From: an uncultured bacterium
GTDB lineage: Bacteria; Cyanobacteriota; Vampirovibrionia; Gastranaerophilales; Gastranaerophilaceae
Length of the DNA: 64,000 nt
Assembly (NCBI GenBank): GCA_949299935.1
Contig: CASGCE010000035.1
Location: forward strand, 62,001 to 126,000
Direction of reading: 5' to 3'
Part shown: positions 17,970-26,521 of the stretch, one piece after another
Layout: the number at the start of each line of letters is the position of its first letter
How positions within the stretch are numbered: the first letter of the stretch is position 1
Translations under genes and position numbers: made by a program
Notes under the pieces: model-generated
What the model was told of the DNA's origin: nothing
The model's input: the letters and a program-made list of their open reading frames with translations, nothing else
The model's database searches: none

Positions 17970-18275
17970 ATGAAAAAGAATATCAAAAAATTATTAGAGA
18001 ACTTATGCTGTGCCAGCTGTAAATCAGGGTTTGAGGAAGACTCAATAAGTATCCAGCGTTACGAACAAGACTTAATAGTTGTACAAATTAATTGTAAACA
18101 TTGTGGTCGGAGCTACGGAATTGCATTTCTGGGATTTTCCGGCGGAATACCATTAAAGGAACCACTTGAGGTTCAGGAAGGGCCTGCTGCCATCAATTAC
18201 GACGACGTAATTGATGCGCACAGGTTTATCCAAGATTTAGACGAACACTGGCAGGATTATTTACCCAAGCAATAA
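17970..18275 (+). CDS. Small zinc-ribbon-like protein
   Basis: A 101-residue protein with two cysteine knuckles, C-C-A-S-C near 13-17 and C-K-H-C-G near 42-46, which probably bind one zinc ion. The middle Y-G-I-A-F-L-G-F-S-G-G is followed by an acidic, helical C-terminal half ending in a W-Q-D-Y motif. No enzyme motif is present. It is convergent with bioA, ending 4 bases before it. Similar small proteins occur in cyanobacteria-related genomes, but no function is known to me. Confidence 0.7.
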   Translation: MKKNIKKLLENLCCASCKSGFEEDSISIQRYEQDLIVVQINCKHCGRSYGIAFLGFSGGIPLKEPLEVQEGPAAINYDDVIDAHRFIQDLDEHWQDYLPKQ

Positions 18276-18279
18276 TAAA

Positions 18280-19629
18280 TTACAAGCTTAGCAGTACTTC
18301 TTTGGTACAATCGAACGCGATATCAGTTATAAAGTCCATATCGTGTTTTTCGATAATCAAAGGCGGATTAAAATAAATCACATTACCTAATGGACGTAAC
18401 AATACTCCTTTTTTAAGTGCCTTTTTATAAATTTGGTAACCAACACGCAAATCAGGATGAAATGGGATTTTACCGGTTTTATTTTTCACAAGCTCAATAG
18501 CATTTATAAGACCAATAGAACGTACTTCGCCGACATTTTTAAGTGTAAGGAATTTTTCCTTAATTATATTATTAAAATAAGGGGCTTTTTCGGCAGCGTT
18601 AATAATAACATTATCATTTTTAATAATATTCAAAACTTCACAGGCAGCGGAAGCAGCAAGCGGATTACCGCTGTAAGTGTGACTGTGCATAAAGGCTTTC
18701 CCATCATTATAATCAGAATAAAAAGCATCAAAGATTTTTTGTGTTGTGACAAAAACAGCCATAGGCAAATAACCGCCCGTCAAGCCTTTAGACAAACACA
18801 TTATATCGGGAGACACATTTGCATGTTCAACTGCAAACATTTTTCCTGTTCTGCCGAAACCTGTTGCTATCTCATCAGCAATAAAATGCACATTGTAATT
18901 ATCACAGAGCGTACGTAATTTTTTCAGATACAGCGGCGGGTATATTTTCATACCGGCAGAACCCTGCAAAAGCGGTTCTACAAGAATAGCAGCTGTTTCA
19001 TCAGCATATTTTTCAAAAGCTTCTTGTGCACGCTCAAAACATTCACAATTACAATTATCACGATTTTTTCCGTAAGGACATCTGAAGCAATCCGGACCTT
19101 CGATTCTTACTATATCAAGCAATATCGGCTTGTATATCTGCGAATATAAATCCACTCCGCCAACGGAAAGTGCAGCAATCGTTTCACCGTGATAAGCGTC
19201 CGTAAGTGCCATAAAGCGCTTTTTTTGAGGATTACCCGTTTGATAGTGATATTGAAAGCTCACTTTCATAGCCGCTTCTATCGCAGATGAACCGTTGTCA
19301 GTAAAATTAAATTTGCAAAGATTTTTGGGCAGAACTTCTGATAACTTTTCACACAAATTTATCACCGGTTTGTTACTGAAATTTGCAAAAATAACGTGTT
19401 CAAGTGAATCTATCTGTGTTTTAACAGCTTTGTTAATTTTAGGATTACAATGCCCCAAAAGATTGCACCACCAAGAGCTAACCACATCCGCATAGCGGTT
19501 TTTGTCAATATCATACAGATACAAACCTTTTGCACGCTCAATTACAATCGGAGGCATTTCCTCATAATCCTTCATCTGCGAACAAGGATGCCAAATATAT
19601 TTTAAATCCTTTTCCTGCCATTCATTCAT
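18280..19629 (-). CDS. bioA: Adenosylmethionine-8-amino-7-oxononanoate aminotransferase
   Basis: A 449-residue PLP enzyme of biotin synthesis that transfers the amino group of SAM to KAPA, giving DAPA. Features seen: W-H-P-C-S-Q-M near 11-17, typical of BioA; S-S-W-W-C-N near 53-58; the N-G-S-S-A-I-E-A-A-M-K block; D-E-I-A-T-G-F-G-R-T-G-K; and the PLP lysine in C-L-S-K-G-L-T-G-G. The start at 19629 is chosen because GAGG lies 6 bases upstream and it begins one base before the bioD stop codon. It forms a bioD-bioA pair; bioB and bioF are not in the window. Confidence 0.96.
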   Translation of the reverse strand: MNEWQEKDLKYIWHPCSQMKDYEEMPPIVIERAKGLYLYDIDKNRYADVVSSWWCNLLGHCNPKINKAVKTQIDSLEHVIFANFSNKPVINLCEKLSEVLPKNLCKFNFTDNGSSAIEAAMKVSFQYHYQTGNPQKKRFMALTDAYHGETIAALSVGGVDLYSQIYKPILLDIVRIEGPDCFRCPYGKNRDNCNCECFERAQEAFEKYADETAAILVEPLLQGSAGMKIYPPLYLKKLRTLCDNYNVHFIADEIATGFGRTGKMFAVEHANVSPDIMCLSKGLTGGYLPMAVFVTTQKIFDAFYSDYNDGKAFMHSHTYSGNPLAASAACEVLNIIKNDNVIINAAEKAPYFNNIIKEKFLTLKNVGEVRSIGLINAIELVKNKTGKIPFHPDLRVGYQIYKKALKKGVLLRPLGNVIYFNPPLIIEKHDMDFITDIAFDCTKEVLLSL

Positions 19630-19630
19630 G

Positions 19631-20320
19631 TTAAACCTCTTTAAACATCTCAAGTAACAGCTCTTTTTCAATTATAATACTGTCCGCAAATTTTTTGACG
19701 GTAGCAACAATATTTACACCGGTTAATTTATTAATAGCATTTATATTATCGCGGTGAATAACATTTTTTTCATCAAAGTTATTTAAAACAATCCCTCTAA
19801 CCTTCAGACCAAAATTTTGGGCAAAATGAACGGTTAAAACAGTTGAATTAATAGTACCCAAACCAGCCGGGGCGACAAGCAAGACATCCATTCCCAAAAG
19901 CTTTACGACATCAGGCAAAAGAATTAAATCTTGGTTTTCCAACTTGAACGGACAAGCAATTCCACCGGCGCCCTCCACCACCAGGTAATCATAGTCATTT
20001 TTAATCCTTATAAAATCTGATTTAATTTTATCGAGATCAACAGAAGTATTTTCATATCTGGCAGCCAAATGCGGTGAAAAAGCGGGTTTGAAGGCAAAAC
20101 TTACAAAATCATATGGATCAGCGGAAATATTAGCGGTTTTCAAAACAAAATCGACATCACCGGGGGTAAATTTACCGTTTACTTCCTCCAATCCGCTCAA
20201 CACGGGCTTATAGTAGCCGCAACAAAAACCCAACTCACGCATTTTTTTGACCAAAAGTCCCGAAACATAAGTTTTACCTACATCCGTACCAGTTGCAATT
20301 ATAAATACACCTTTTACCAT
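19631..20320 (-). CDS. bioD: Dethiobiotin synthetase
   Basis: A 229-residue ATPase that closes the ureido ring of dethiobiotin from DAPA and CO2. The P-loop G-T-D-V-G-K-T (about 10-16) and V-V-E-G-A-G-G-I (about 110-117) are diagnostic. ATG 20320 fits the family N-terminus V-F-I-I-A-T-G-T-D; GGGAG lies 4 bases upstream. A GTG 18 bases further upstream is less likely. It is directly followed by bioA. Confidence 0.95.
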   Translation of the reverse strand: MVKGVFIIATGTDVGKTYVSGLLVKKMRELGFCCGYYKPVLSGLEEVNGKFTPGDVDFVLKTANISADPYDFVSFAFKPAFSPHLAARYENTSVDLDKIKSDFIRIKNDYDYLVVEGAGGIACPFKLENQDLILLPDVVKLLGMDVLLVAPAGLGTINSTVLTVHFAQNFGLKVRGIVLNNFDEKNVIHRDNINAINKLTGVNIVATVKKFADSIIIEKELLLEMFKEV

Positions 20321-20338
20321 ATTTCTCCCTAAAAACAC

Positions 20339-20363
20339 GCGATAACTTATAAGAAGTTATCGC
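20339..20363 (-). terminator. Hairpin between the TpsB gene and bioD
   Basis: GCGATAACTT (20339-20348) and AAGTTATCGC (20354-20363) form a perfect 10-bp stem. In the minus direction it is followed by GTGTTTTTA, a modest T run, so it may terminate or attenuate transcription from the TpsB gene into bioD. Confidence 0.6.
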
Positions 20364-20389
20364 AACAATGAATATACATAAAGCTTATT

Positions 20390-22351
20390 TTACAGAGCGC
20401 CGCCACCATCAAGGAAGTAATCATAATGTCTGACATCGTCATAATTATTTATATACTCAGCCTCAACTTCTTTTTGGACCTGAGGAACGACCTTAGCAGC
20501 TACAGATCTGCTCTTAAGCAATTTATCAATATTAGGCTCCAAAGTCAATTCAAAATGGAAACGTCCCAACTTTCTATCCTGTTCATAAGCATTGTTAATC
20601 AAAGGGTAGCCCCAATAAAGCCTTGCGCTTAAATCACCCGGCAATTGAACTCTTAAACCCATACCGATTGATGCCAAAAAATAGCTTCCATCATGGATAT
20701 CGTATCTTGTACTTGGGAAAACAGCTGCCTGATCAGCAAAAACAACACCCTGAATATATTTGCCTAAAAACGGTATTTTCATACCGGTTCTCGGGCTTGT
20801 AATTTGACGCGGTAATAAAGGAAATATCAAATCACCACTAATAAAGTAACCGTTTTTACCAATCATAATACCTTCGGAATACCCTCTTGCAGTTAACAAA
20901 CCGCCTGCTTGGAACTGATCAATGTAAGGGATATCTTTATTGTTAGGAATAATTTGGTAATTAGCACGCAACTGACCGTAGATACCATGAGAAAAATCGT
21001 GTATTCTGTACAAGCCGCCAGAATATTTGAAATAACTTGATCTGCTGTCAAATATAGGGAATGCCATAGAAGCATTCTGGTTAAAATACCATATGCCTCT
21101 TGCAGTATCTTTTCGGATATTAAACCCGATATCAGCACTTGTAACTTCATCCAGACTCAGCTGAGATGTACCGAGAATAGGTCTTAAAAAATCCATACCG
21201 GTATATACACGTTTATAATTCAAAGAACCGTAACCTTTAAGCTCAAATCCTTGAGAACGTTTTAGAGGTTGAGAATAGTATAACGAATAAACATAAGATC
21301 TGGTATTCAAGCCAAACGGAGAATACTGTCCCCATTTAACCTTAGCGAATGTAGATGCGTAGCTGAACCCGACACGTCCGTCATGCTTATTAACAGGGAT
21401 GTTGTAATCAAAGAACGGGCTGATAGCACCACCGCTAAAATATGATCCCAAGCTCATTCTGTCGCGATAACCAAACAAGCTGTCAGCAATCAACATAGGA
21501 CCACCTCTTAACTTACCGGTTTGATACCTACCTGCATTATCCATTACACCTATGATATGAAACGGGAAAGATTCTTCAGCCGACAACTCAATATCGGTTG
21601 TGCCTGTTTTTTCACCCGCTTTTAAATTTGCACTAAGCTTAACGCCCTCATTATACCGGTTAAAATCAAGTACATCTTTTTCAAGCTTTACAATATCAAA
21701 CAGCTGATGTTCCTTATCAGGAATTCTATCCAGAATATAATTTGATTTTGTCCATTTATTGCCTTCAATAGTAACCTTTCCGATACGACTTTCAATCAAG
21801 TCAATGTAAATAGCACCGTTTTCAACCTGCTGTTCAGGTAAATAAGCCTTTGCAGTAACAAAACCCTTTTGCGCATAGAGTACATTAATTTCGTCAATCA
21901 TTGTCTGAATATCAGTTATGAAAAGATTTTTTCCGACATATTTGGAAATAACAGGTTCAATTTCTTCACGTGTAAGGATTTCGGAAGGTGCAACCTCAAT
22001 AGAATCAACATAAATACCTTTAGTTTCGAGCTCCTCAACTTTTGCACGAATCACATCGCCGGAACCTTCAGGTGCGCCCTTAATTACCGTACTACTGCCT
22101 TTTGTGCCGCCTTGTTCCGTATCACGCTGCTCCTCAAATCTGGTAAAATCAGATTGAACCTCCTTACGTTGTTCTTCAAACTTTCTGGTATCCATATCGT
22201 GCTTAACATTTACACCGGCATCATATCTGACCCTTTCTTCAAAGCCGGCAGGTAACATCGGCTCTGAAAAAACTTTCTGCTGCAGAGAACACATTAAACC
22301 AAAAATAACAAATGTACTTAAAAATATTCTTTTTGTCATCACCTTTTTCAT
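20390..22351 (-). CDS. Two-partner secretion outer-membrane transporter (TpsB/ShlB family)
   Basis: A 653-residue protein with a signal peptide (about 1-30). A charged, Glu/Arg-rich linker (about 40-95) is followed by two POTRA-like domains (about 110-260; the first with I-Y-V-D-S-I-E-V and Y-A-Q-K-G-F-V-T-A-K-A-Y, the second with I-G-K-V-T-I-E-G-N), then a beta-barrel with the conserved Y-D-N-P/M-D-N-A-G-R-like start and G-L-L-T-A-R-G-Y (the VRGY/F motif of lid loop 6). It would export a partner protein across the outer membrane. The chain runs about 45 residues past the last barrel strand and ends in G-G-A-L, without a terminal aromatic residue. No TpsA partner is in the window. Confidence 0.9.
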   Translation of the reverse strand: MKKVMTKRIFLSTFVIFGLMCSLQQKVFSEPMLPAGFEERVRYDAGVNVKHDMDTRKFEEQRKEVQSDFTRFEEQRDTEQGGTKGSSTVIKGAPEGSGDVIRAKVEELETKGIYVDSIEVAPSEILTREEIEPVISKYVGKNLFITDIQTMIDEINVLYAQKGFVTAKAYLPEQQVENGAIYIDLIESRIGKVTIEGNKWTKSNYILDRIPDKEHQLFDIVKLEKDVLDFNRYNEGVKLSANLKAGEKTGTTDIELSAEESFPFHIIGVMDNAGRYQTGKLRGGPMLIADSLFGYRDRMSLGSYFSGGAISPFFDYNIPVNKHDGRVGFSYASTFAKVKWGQYSPFGLNTRSYVYSLYYSQPLKRSQGFELKGYGSLNYKRVYTGMDFLRPILGTSQLSLDEVTSADIGFNIRKDTARGIWYFNQNASMAFPIFDSRSSYFKYSGGLYRIHDFSHGIYGQLRANYQIIPNNKDIPYIDQFQAGGLLTARGYSEGIMIGKNGYFISGDLIFPLLPRQITSPRTGMKIPFLGKYIQGVVFADQAAVFPSTRYDIHDGSYFLASIGMGLRVQLPGDLSARLYWGYPLINNAYEQDRKLGRFHFELTLEPNIDKLLKSRSVAAKVVPQVQKEVEAEYINNYDDVRHYDYFLDGGGAL

Positions 22352-22661
22352 ATCTATCCTACTACCTTTTAATTACTTTGTTCAGGCTACTATATATTTT
22401 CCTACTATAAAAGCCGGGCATAAAGTTTTTTAACAGTTTTATTACAATTTAGTAACAAAAATTTATCATCAAACATTACTTGACACATTAACTATTATAG
22501 ACTAACATTAGCCGCTTGTAAACATTATGACGAAAATTTAACTTATTTATCCGAGTAAAAATCAGAAAATCATACATATGCAGTAGAAAACAACGATAAA
22601 AAACTTAAAAACTCTAAAAAGAGTAATCAAGAATTAAGTAAAGCGGCTGACACTTCAAAAA
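22352..22661. other. Gene-less region between the TpsB gene and pgi, with an unexplained plus-strand promoter
   Basis: No coding sequence is supported. On the minus strand TATAGT near 22405 is a possible -10 box for the TpsB gene. On the plus strand TTGACA (22480-22485), a 17-base spacer and TAACAT (22503-22508) look like a promoter pointing away from the TpsB gene. AGCCGCTT (22510-22517) and AAGCGGCT (22641-22648) are inverted copies 123 bases apart, and a terminator follows at 22662. A small RNA of about 150-170 bases is possible. Confidence 0.4.
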
Positions 22662-22686
22662 AAAAGCACCCTAAAAGGGTGCTTTT
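22662..22686 (-). terminator. Terminator of pgi (bidirectional)
   Basis: AAAAGCACCC (22662-22671) pairs with GGGTGCTTTT (22677-22686) across a short loop. Nine A on the left give a strong U run in the minus direction, and TTTT on the right allows termination in the plus direction too. Confidence 0.85.
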
Positions 22687-22691
22687 AAAAA

Positions 22692-24029
22692 TCAAGCAAG
22701 TTTTGACAATCTGCCAGCAACAACAACATCCGGTTCACCCGGCTGAGGCTTCAAGTTTTTCTTATAAACTTCAACGTGCGGTTGAAGCACACTGTCCAAA
22801 ACTTCCGGCAACTTTTGATTTCTAACATTTTTGTCAATTAATTCTTGATATACCGTAGAAAAAGCTCTTGACTGAGTTAAAGCTCCGGCAGTTTCAGGTT
22901 TTAAACCAAGCCCTGCAGTTTCCACAGACTCATTAAAGAACCTTCCGGCTTCCGAATATGATTTATTCAAAGCACCAACGTAGCCTTGAACATTCTCTCT
23001 TGCAAAACCACGATCAAAAGGTGAAGTTAATGCATAAGCATATTTATTTGCAGGATTAAAATGTGCTTCGGCACTGTGATGCATGGCATCCGGAACCTTT
23101 GCAATTTGCTTTAAAGTATTTTTTATTGATTCATTTTGCATCTGAGCATGCCAGTTAACGGTATCTTCAAATAAAGAGCCCATATACTGATGAACTGCCG
23201 TTTTAACACCTTTAAGTTGAGCATTTACCCAAAAAGCCGCCTGTAAAAACGGATCATTTCTTCTTAAGTCACTTGATAAAGCAACCTTCGACATATCATT
23301 TGCACCTTTTAACATTTTAATCATATCCTGCTTTTTCATCCCTGCATCAGCTAAAGCAAACAAAACATGATCATCCAATGCCGAAAATCTACCGCCTACA
23401 TCGTCGTGAATATACAAATCTCCGGTCCAATTTTCTGAGTTTGATAATCTGCGAAGCTCACTTGTTGAAGGATTTCCGTCGGTTACCGCTATCATATGCT
23501 TTGAAGCAAGTTCTTCAGCCTGCTTTTTAGTATATCCTTTATTTATGTATGCATCCTCAAGCATTTGCTTAAATCTCAGCATACTGTCTTTTGTTTCAAA
23601 CGTTGAACCTGATTTTGATACAACCAGAAAATTTGATTTGGTAACATCATTATCCAGTCTGTGCAAAAACCTTGCCATACTTGTGGAATCAACATCGGAG
23701 AAAAACAAAATTCTGTCTTTATTGAGATTCAACCCGTTAATTCCCAGCATATGCTCTACCGGATGTTTTGAACCTCCTATTCCTAATACAGTCAACACTT
23801 TTGAGTCAGTTTGATTTTTTGTTTTTGCTACCATATCATATATCGCATCAACTCTTTTTAGCTGCTGCTCGGGCAAATCCACCCAGTTTAAAAATTGTCC
23901 CGGCTTATTAATGCGTTGCATAAATTCCTCTTTTACCTTCGGTAAAACCTTTCCTACATTAGTTAAATCCGAATTAAAATACTTTGTTCTAATTCCAAGT
24001 CCGGTGTCTACAACATGTACTCTAACCAT
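22692..24029 (-). CDS. pgi: Glucose-6-phosphate isomerase
   Basis: A 445-residue glycolytic enzyme interconverting glucose-6-phosphate and fructose-6-phosphate. The sugar-phosphate loops are clear: G-I-G-G-S-K-H near 83-89, V-S-K-S-G-S-T-F-E-T near 136-145 (phosphate-binding) and D-D-V-G-G-R-F-S near 207-214 (PGI signature 1). The shorter length matches the bacterial type rather than the 550-residue E. coli form. The C-terminal signature region is diverged, and the last 40 residues (Q-P-G-E-P-D-V-V-V-A-G-R-L) do not resemble common PGIs. AAAGGAGGT lies 6 bases before the ATG, an exceptionally strong site that suggests high expression. Confidence 0.9.
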   Translation of the reverse strand: MVRVHVVDTGLGIRTKYFNSDLTNVGKVLPKVKEEFMQRINKPGQFLNWVDLPEQQLKRVDAIYDMVAKTKNQTDSKVLTVLGIGGSKHPVEHMLGINGLNLNKDRILFFSDVDSTSMARFLHRLDNDVTKSNFLVVSKSGSTFETKDSMLRFKQMLEDAYINKGYTKKQAEELASKHMIAVTDGNPSTSELRRLSNSENWTGDLYIHDDVGGRFSALDDHVLFALADAGMKKQDMIKMLKGANDMSKVALSSDLRRNDPFLQAAFWVNAQLKGVKTAVHQYMGSLFEDTVNWHAQMQNESIKNTLKQIAKVPDAMHHSAEAHFNPANKYAYALTSPFDRGFARENVQGYVGALNKSYSEAGRFFNESVETAGLGLKPETAGALTQSRAFSTVYQELIDKNVRNQKLPEVLDSVLQPHVEVYKKNLKPQPGEPDVVVAGRLSKLA

Positions 24030-24219
24030 TTTTATACCTCCTTTTGTACACGATAAAAATTTGATAAGTATTAATACTGCACTTATAATGCCTATATGAC
24101 AGAAAACAAGTACTATAAATCTTTTCCATAATTTTTTAAATAGTCAGAAACGACTGTGCAACAGGGGAAAATGACAAACACATATCCTAAGTACACATAA
24201 AATTACATTTAAAACTTTA

Positions 24220-24294
24220 TGGAGCGGAAGACGAGATTCGAACTCGCAACAACCTGCTTGGAAGGCAGGGACTCTACCATTGAGTTACTTCCGC
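24220..24294 (-). tRNA. tRNA-Gly (anticodon TCC)
   Basis: Read on the minus strand: acceptor GCGGAAG/CTTCCGC, D arm ACTC/GAGT, anticodon arm CCTGC-CTTCCAA-GCAGG with anticodon TCC, T arm GCGAG-TTCGAAT-CTCGT. Discriminator T is followed by CCA (24220-24222), so CCA may be encoded, unlike the other two tRNAs here. Confidence 0.95.
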
Positions 24295-24474
24295 ATGGCA
24301 ACTATACTATGATAAACACAAAAAAAAATCAATAGCTCACTATAGTACTTGAGGATTAATTACTATTCGTTATTATTTTTACAATTAAAGTAACTCTCAA
24401 GAAGGGTGAAAATAATCTCAAAATAAGTTATCATAAATAGGTAGACTCAAGATATCCAGGCACTTTTTCGGGGT

Positions 24475-24576
24475 TGCGACAAGAGTTTTTTCTTTAGCGG
24501 GTTTGGTTGAAAATGTTTTGGGTCTACGCTTTTTTGTGCTTGCGATAAGAGTTTTTCTTTAGCGGGTTTGGTTGAA
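24475..24576 (+). repeat. Pair of 36-bp direct repeats, 66-bp period
   Basis: Copy 1 (24475-24511) and copy 2 (24541-24576) share TGCGAYAAGAG, a T run, then CTTTAGCGGGTTTGGTTGAA, with one base change and one T-run length change. A degraded third copy (TGCAATAAACGG) starts at 24602. Each is preceded by a CTTTTTT-like run, so the whole array is tandem with a 60-66 bp period. It lies in the 386-bp gap between tRNA-Gly and ppiC and has no reading frame. The rest of the gap shows nothing recognisable. Confidence 0.7.
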
Positions 24577-24629
24577 TTGCTTGGGGGGAACTTTTTTATA
24601 ACCTGCAATAAACGGCTTAACTAAATCTG

Positions 24630-24658
24630 TTGCTAAAGTCAGTTTTTTGGTTTATAAT
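24630..24658 (+). promoter_or_regulatory. Promoter of the ppiC operon
   Basis: TTGCTA (24630-24635), a 17-base spacer and TATAAT (24653-24658), 22 bases before the ppiC start codon. Confidence 0.7.
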
Positions 24659-24680
24659 CCAGAAAAAGGAGTTTAAATTT

Positions 24681-24962
24681 ATGACAACAGAAGTAAAAGC
24701 AAGCCACATTCTTGTAAAAACAGAAGAAGAAGCACAAAAATTGTACGAAGAAATCAAAAACGGCAAATCATTTGCCGAAGCGGCACAAGAGCACTCATTA
24801 TGCCCATCAGGCAGAGCGGGCGGGGATCTTGGGTATTTCGGACGCGGAATGATGGTCAAACCGTTTGAAGATGTCGTGTTTAACATGCAAGTCAATGAGA
24901 TATCAAAACCTGTAAAAACCCAGTTTGGCTGGCATTTAATTCAACTTACCGGAAAAAATTAA
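24681..24962 (+). CDS. Parvulin-type peptidyl-prolyl cis-trans isomerase
   Basis: A 93-residue protein that is a bare parvulin domain, like E. coli PpiC, without signal peptide or chaperone domain, so a cytoplasmic proline isomerase. Conserved elements are A-S-H-I-L-V-K (His in the active site), the G-G-D-L-G-Y-F-G-R-G-M-M loop, F-E-D-V-V-F and the final F-G-W-H-L-I-Q. AAGGAG lies upstream of the ATG; an in-frame start at 24630 sits on the promoter -35 box and is rejected. Its stop overlaps the next start by one base. Confidence 0.93.
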   Translation: MTTEVKASHILVKTEEEAQKLYEEIKNGKSFAEAAQEHSLCPSGRAGGDLGYFGRGMMVKPFEDVVFNMQVNEISKPVKTQFGWHLIQLTGKN

Positions 24963-26521
24963 TGAACAACTTTTTGACAGTAATAAGAAGGTTTATGACC
25001 GAGCAAGCGGTCGATTATCTGCTGGTAAATTCTACCAATAAGTTTTTGGCGGAATATACGATGTTAAGTGAAAACTCGCGTTATCGTATTACCGGTTTCA
25101 CCGGCTCAACGGGTGATGCGCTTGTATCGAAGGATAAGGTCTGGCTGTTTGTTGACGGACGGTATCACATACAGGCAGATATTGAGGTGGATAAAGACGT
25201 AATAACTGTTGTAAAACTGCAAGCAGGGGAAAATTTCCTTGATGAACTACTTAAAAAGATACCAAAAGCTTCGGTTCTCGGACTTTTTTCGGAAAAGAAC
25301 TCGCAGCATAATGTCGATTTAATTCAAAAGCAACGAAAAATAAAGCTTCTGACACACGATCCGCTTGATTTGTATAATACAAAGCTAAAAATTGAAACCA
25401 CATCACTAAGTACGGCTTTAACCGGGCTTTCAAGCAAGGAAAAAATATCCAAAATCAAACTTAAAGACAATGAGGCGCTGCTTTTAACCAACCCCGAAGA
25501 AGTATCCTATCTGTTTAATTTAAGAGATTTTTCCGTACCATTTTCATCAAATATCAGGGCAAAAGCCGTAATTTCAACTGGCGAAGCAGTTTTATTTAAA
25601 GAAGATAATCTTGAAAAATTTGAAGATTATATAAAGAATCTTAACAAGACGATATATGCCGATAAGACTTCTATAAATGCTTATGACTACGCGCTTTTGG
25701 GCGATCGCGCAGTGGAAATTAAAACCAATCCGATTAAATTAATGAAATCAATTAAAACCGAAGCAGAGATAGCGCACTATAAACAAGCATTTAATCAAAC
25801 CGATAAAACAATGCTTTCGATAAGAAAATACATTGACGCTAATGATAATCTAACGGAATTTGCCATTGCTCAAAAGCTTGAGGAAGAATTTCTAAGAAAC
25901 GGAGCCAAATGTTTAAGTTTCAGATCAATTGTAGCAAAGGATAAAAATTCAGCCTTGGCACACTATTCAAAATCATCAGCGAATGAAGTACTAACTGATG
26001 GCAGTCTTATACTAATTGATTGCGGAGCATACTATGATGGCGGACTGGCAACGGACATTACGAGAGTTTTTGTTAAAGGTGAACCGAATGCTTTACAAAA
26101 AAGAGTTTATACAACGGTATTGAGAGCGTTTTTGCACGCTTATAACACGGAGATTAAAGAAGGCTTATCCGGCTATGACATTGATAACTTTACGCGTACA
26201 TTTTTTGATGAAAATAAAATAGAAGGATTTATATTCAATCACGGTTTAGGACACGGAATCGGCATTAATGTCCACGAAGCACCACCAAATCTCGGCAAAA
26301 ACGAAATAGCAAAAACTCAATTAAAAGACAATATGTGCTTTACGATTGAACCCGGATTATATAATGCCGAACATTTTGGAATAAGATTGGAAAATTCCTG
26401 CTACCTGAAAAATAATAAAATCAATTCATTTGTAAAAATGCCGTACGAGAAAAAACTCATTGATTACAGCTTAATGAACAAAATTGAAAAAGAATGGCTT
26501 GAAGAATTCGGAGTAATATAG
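24962..26521 (+). CDS. Xaa-Pro aminopeptidase-like M24 metallopeptidase
   Basis: A 519-residue enzyme that would cleave N-terminal residues preceding proline. Two creatinase-like N-terminal domains (about 1-280, with T-G-F-T-G-S-T-G-D and V-D-G-R-Y) precede a pita-bread catalytic domain. All five metal ligands are recognisable: Asp in L-I-D-C-G-A, Asp in A-T-D-I-T-R, His in H-G-L-G-H-G-I-G, Glu in T-I-E-P-G-L-Y and Glu in R-L-E-N. The two-N-domain form resembles AMPP2/APP1. It is translationally coupled to ppiC (TAATG) and abuts the methyltransferase gene. Confidence 0.92.
   Translation: MNNFLTVIRRFMTEQAVDYLLVNSTNKFLAEYTMLSENSRYRITGFTGSTGDALVSKDKVWLFVDGRYHIQADIEVDKDVITVVKLQAGENFLDELLKKIPKASVLGLFSEKNSQHNVDLIQKQRKIKLLTHDPLDLYNTKLKIETTSLSTALTGLSSKEKISKIKLKDNEALLLTNPEEVSYLFNLRDFSVPFSSNIRAKAVISTGEAVLFKEDNLEKFEDYIKNLNKTIYADKTSINAYDYALLGDRAVEIKTNPIKLMKSIKTEAEIAHYKQAFNQTDKTMLSIRKYIDANDNLTEFAIAQKLEEEFLRNGAKCLSFRSIVAKDKNSALAHYSKSSANEVLTDGSLILIDCGAYYDGGLATDITRVFVKGEPNALQKRVYTTVLRAFLHAYNTEIKEGLSGYDIDNFTRTFFDENKIEGFIFNHGLGHGIGINVHEAPPNLGKNEIAKTQLKDNMCFTIEPGLYNAEHFGIRLENSCYLKNNKINSFVKMPYEKKLIDYSLMNKIEKEWLEEFGVI

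Noticed and set aside
19295-19495. Short plus-strand frame inside bioA
   Set aside because: Antisense shadow of bioA, with no start signal.
24617-24895. 92-codon minus-strand frame over ppiC
   Set aside because: Antisense of the parvulin gene, without a start site.
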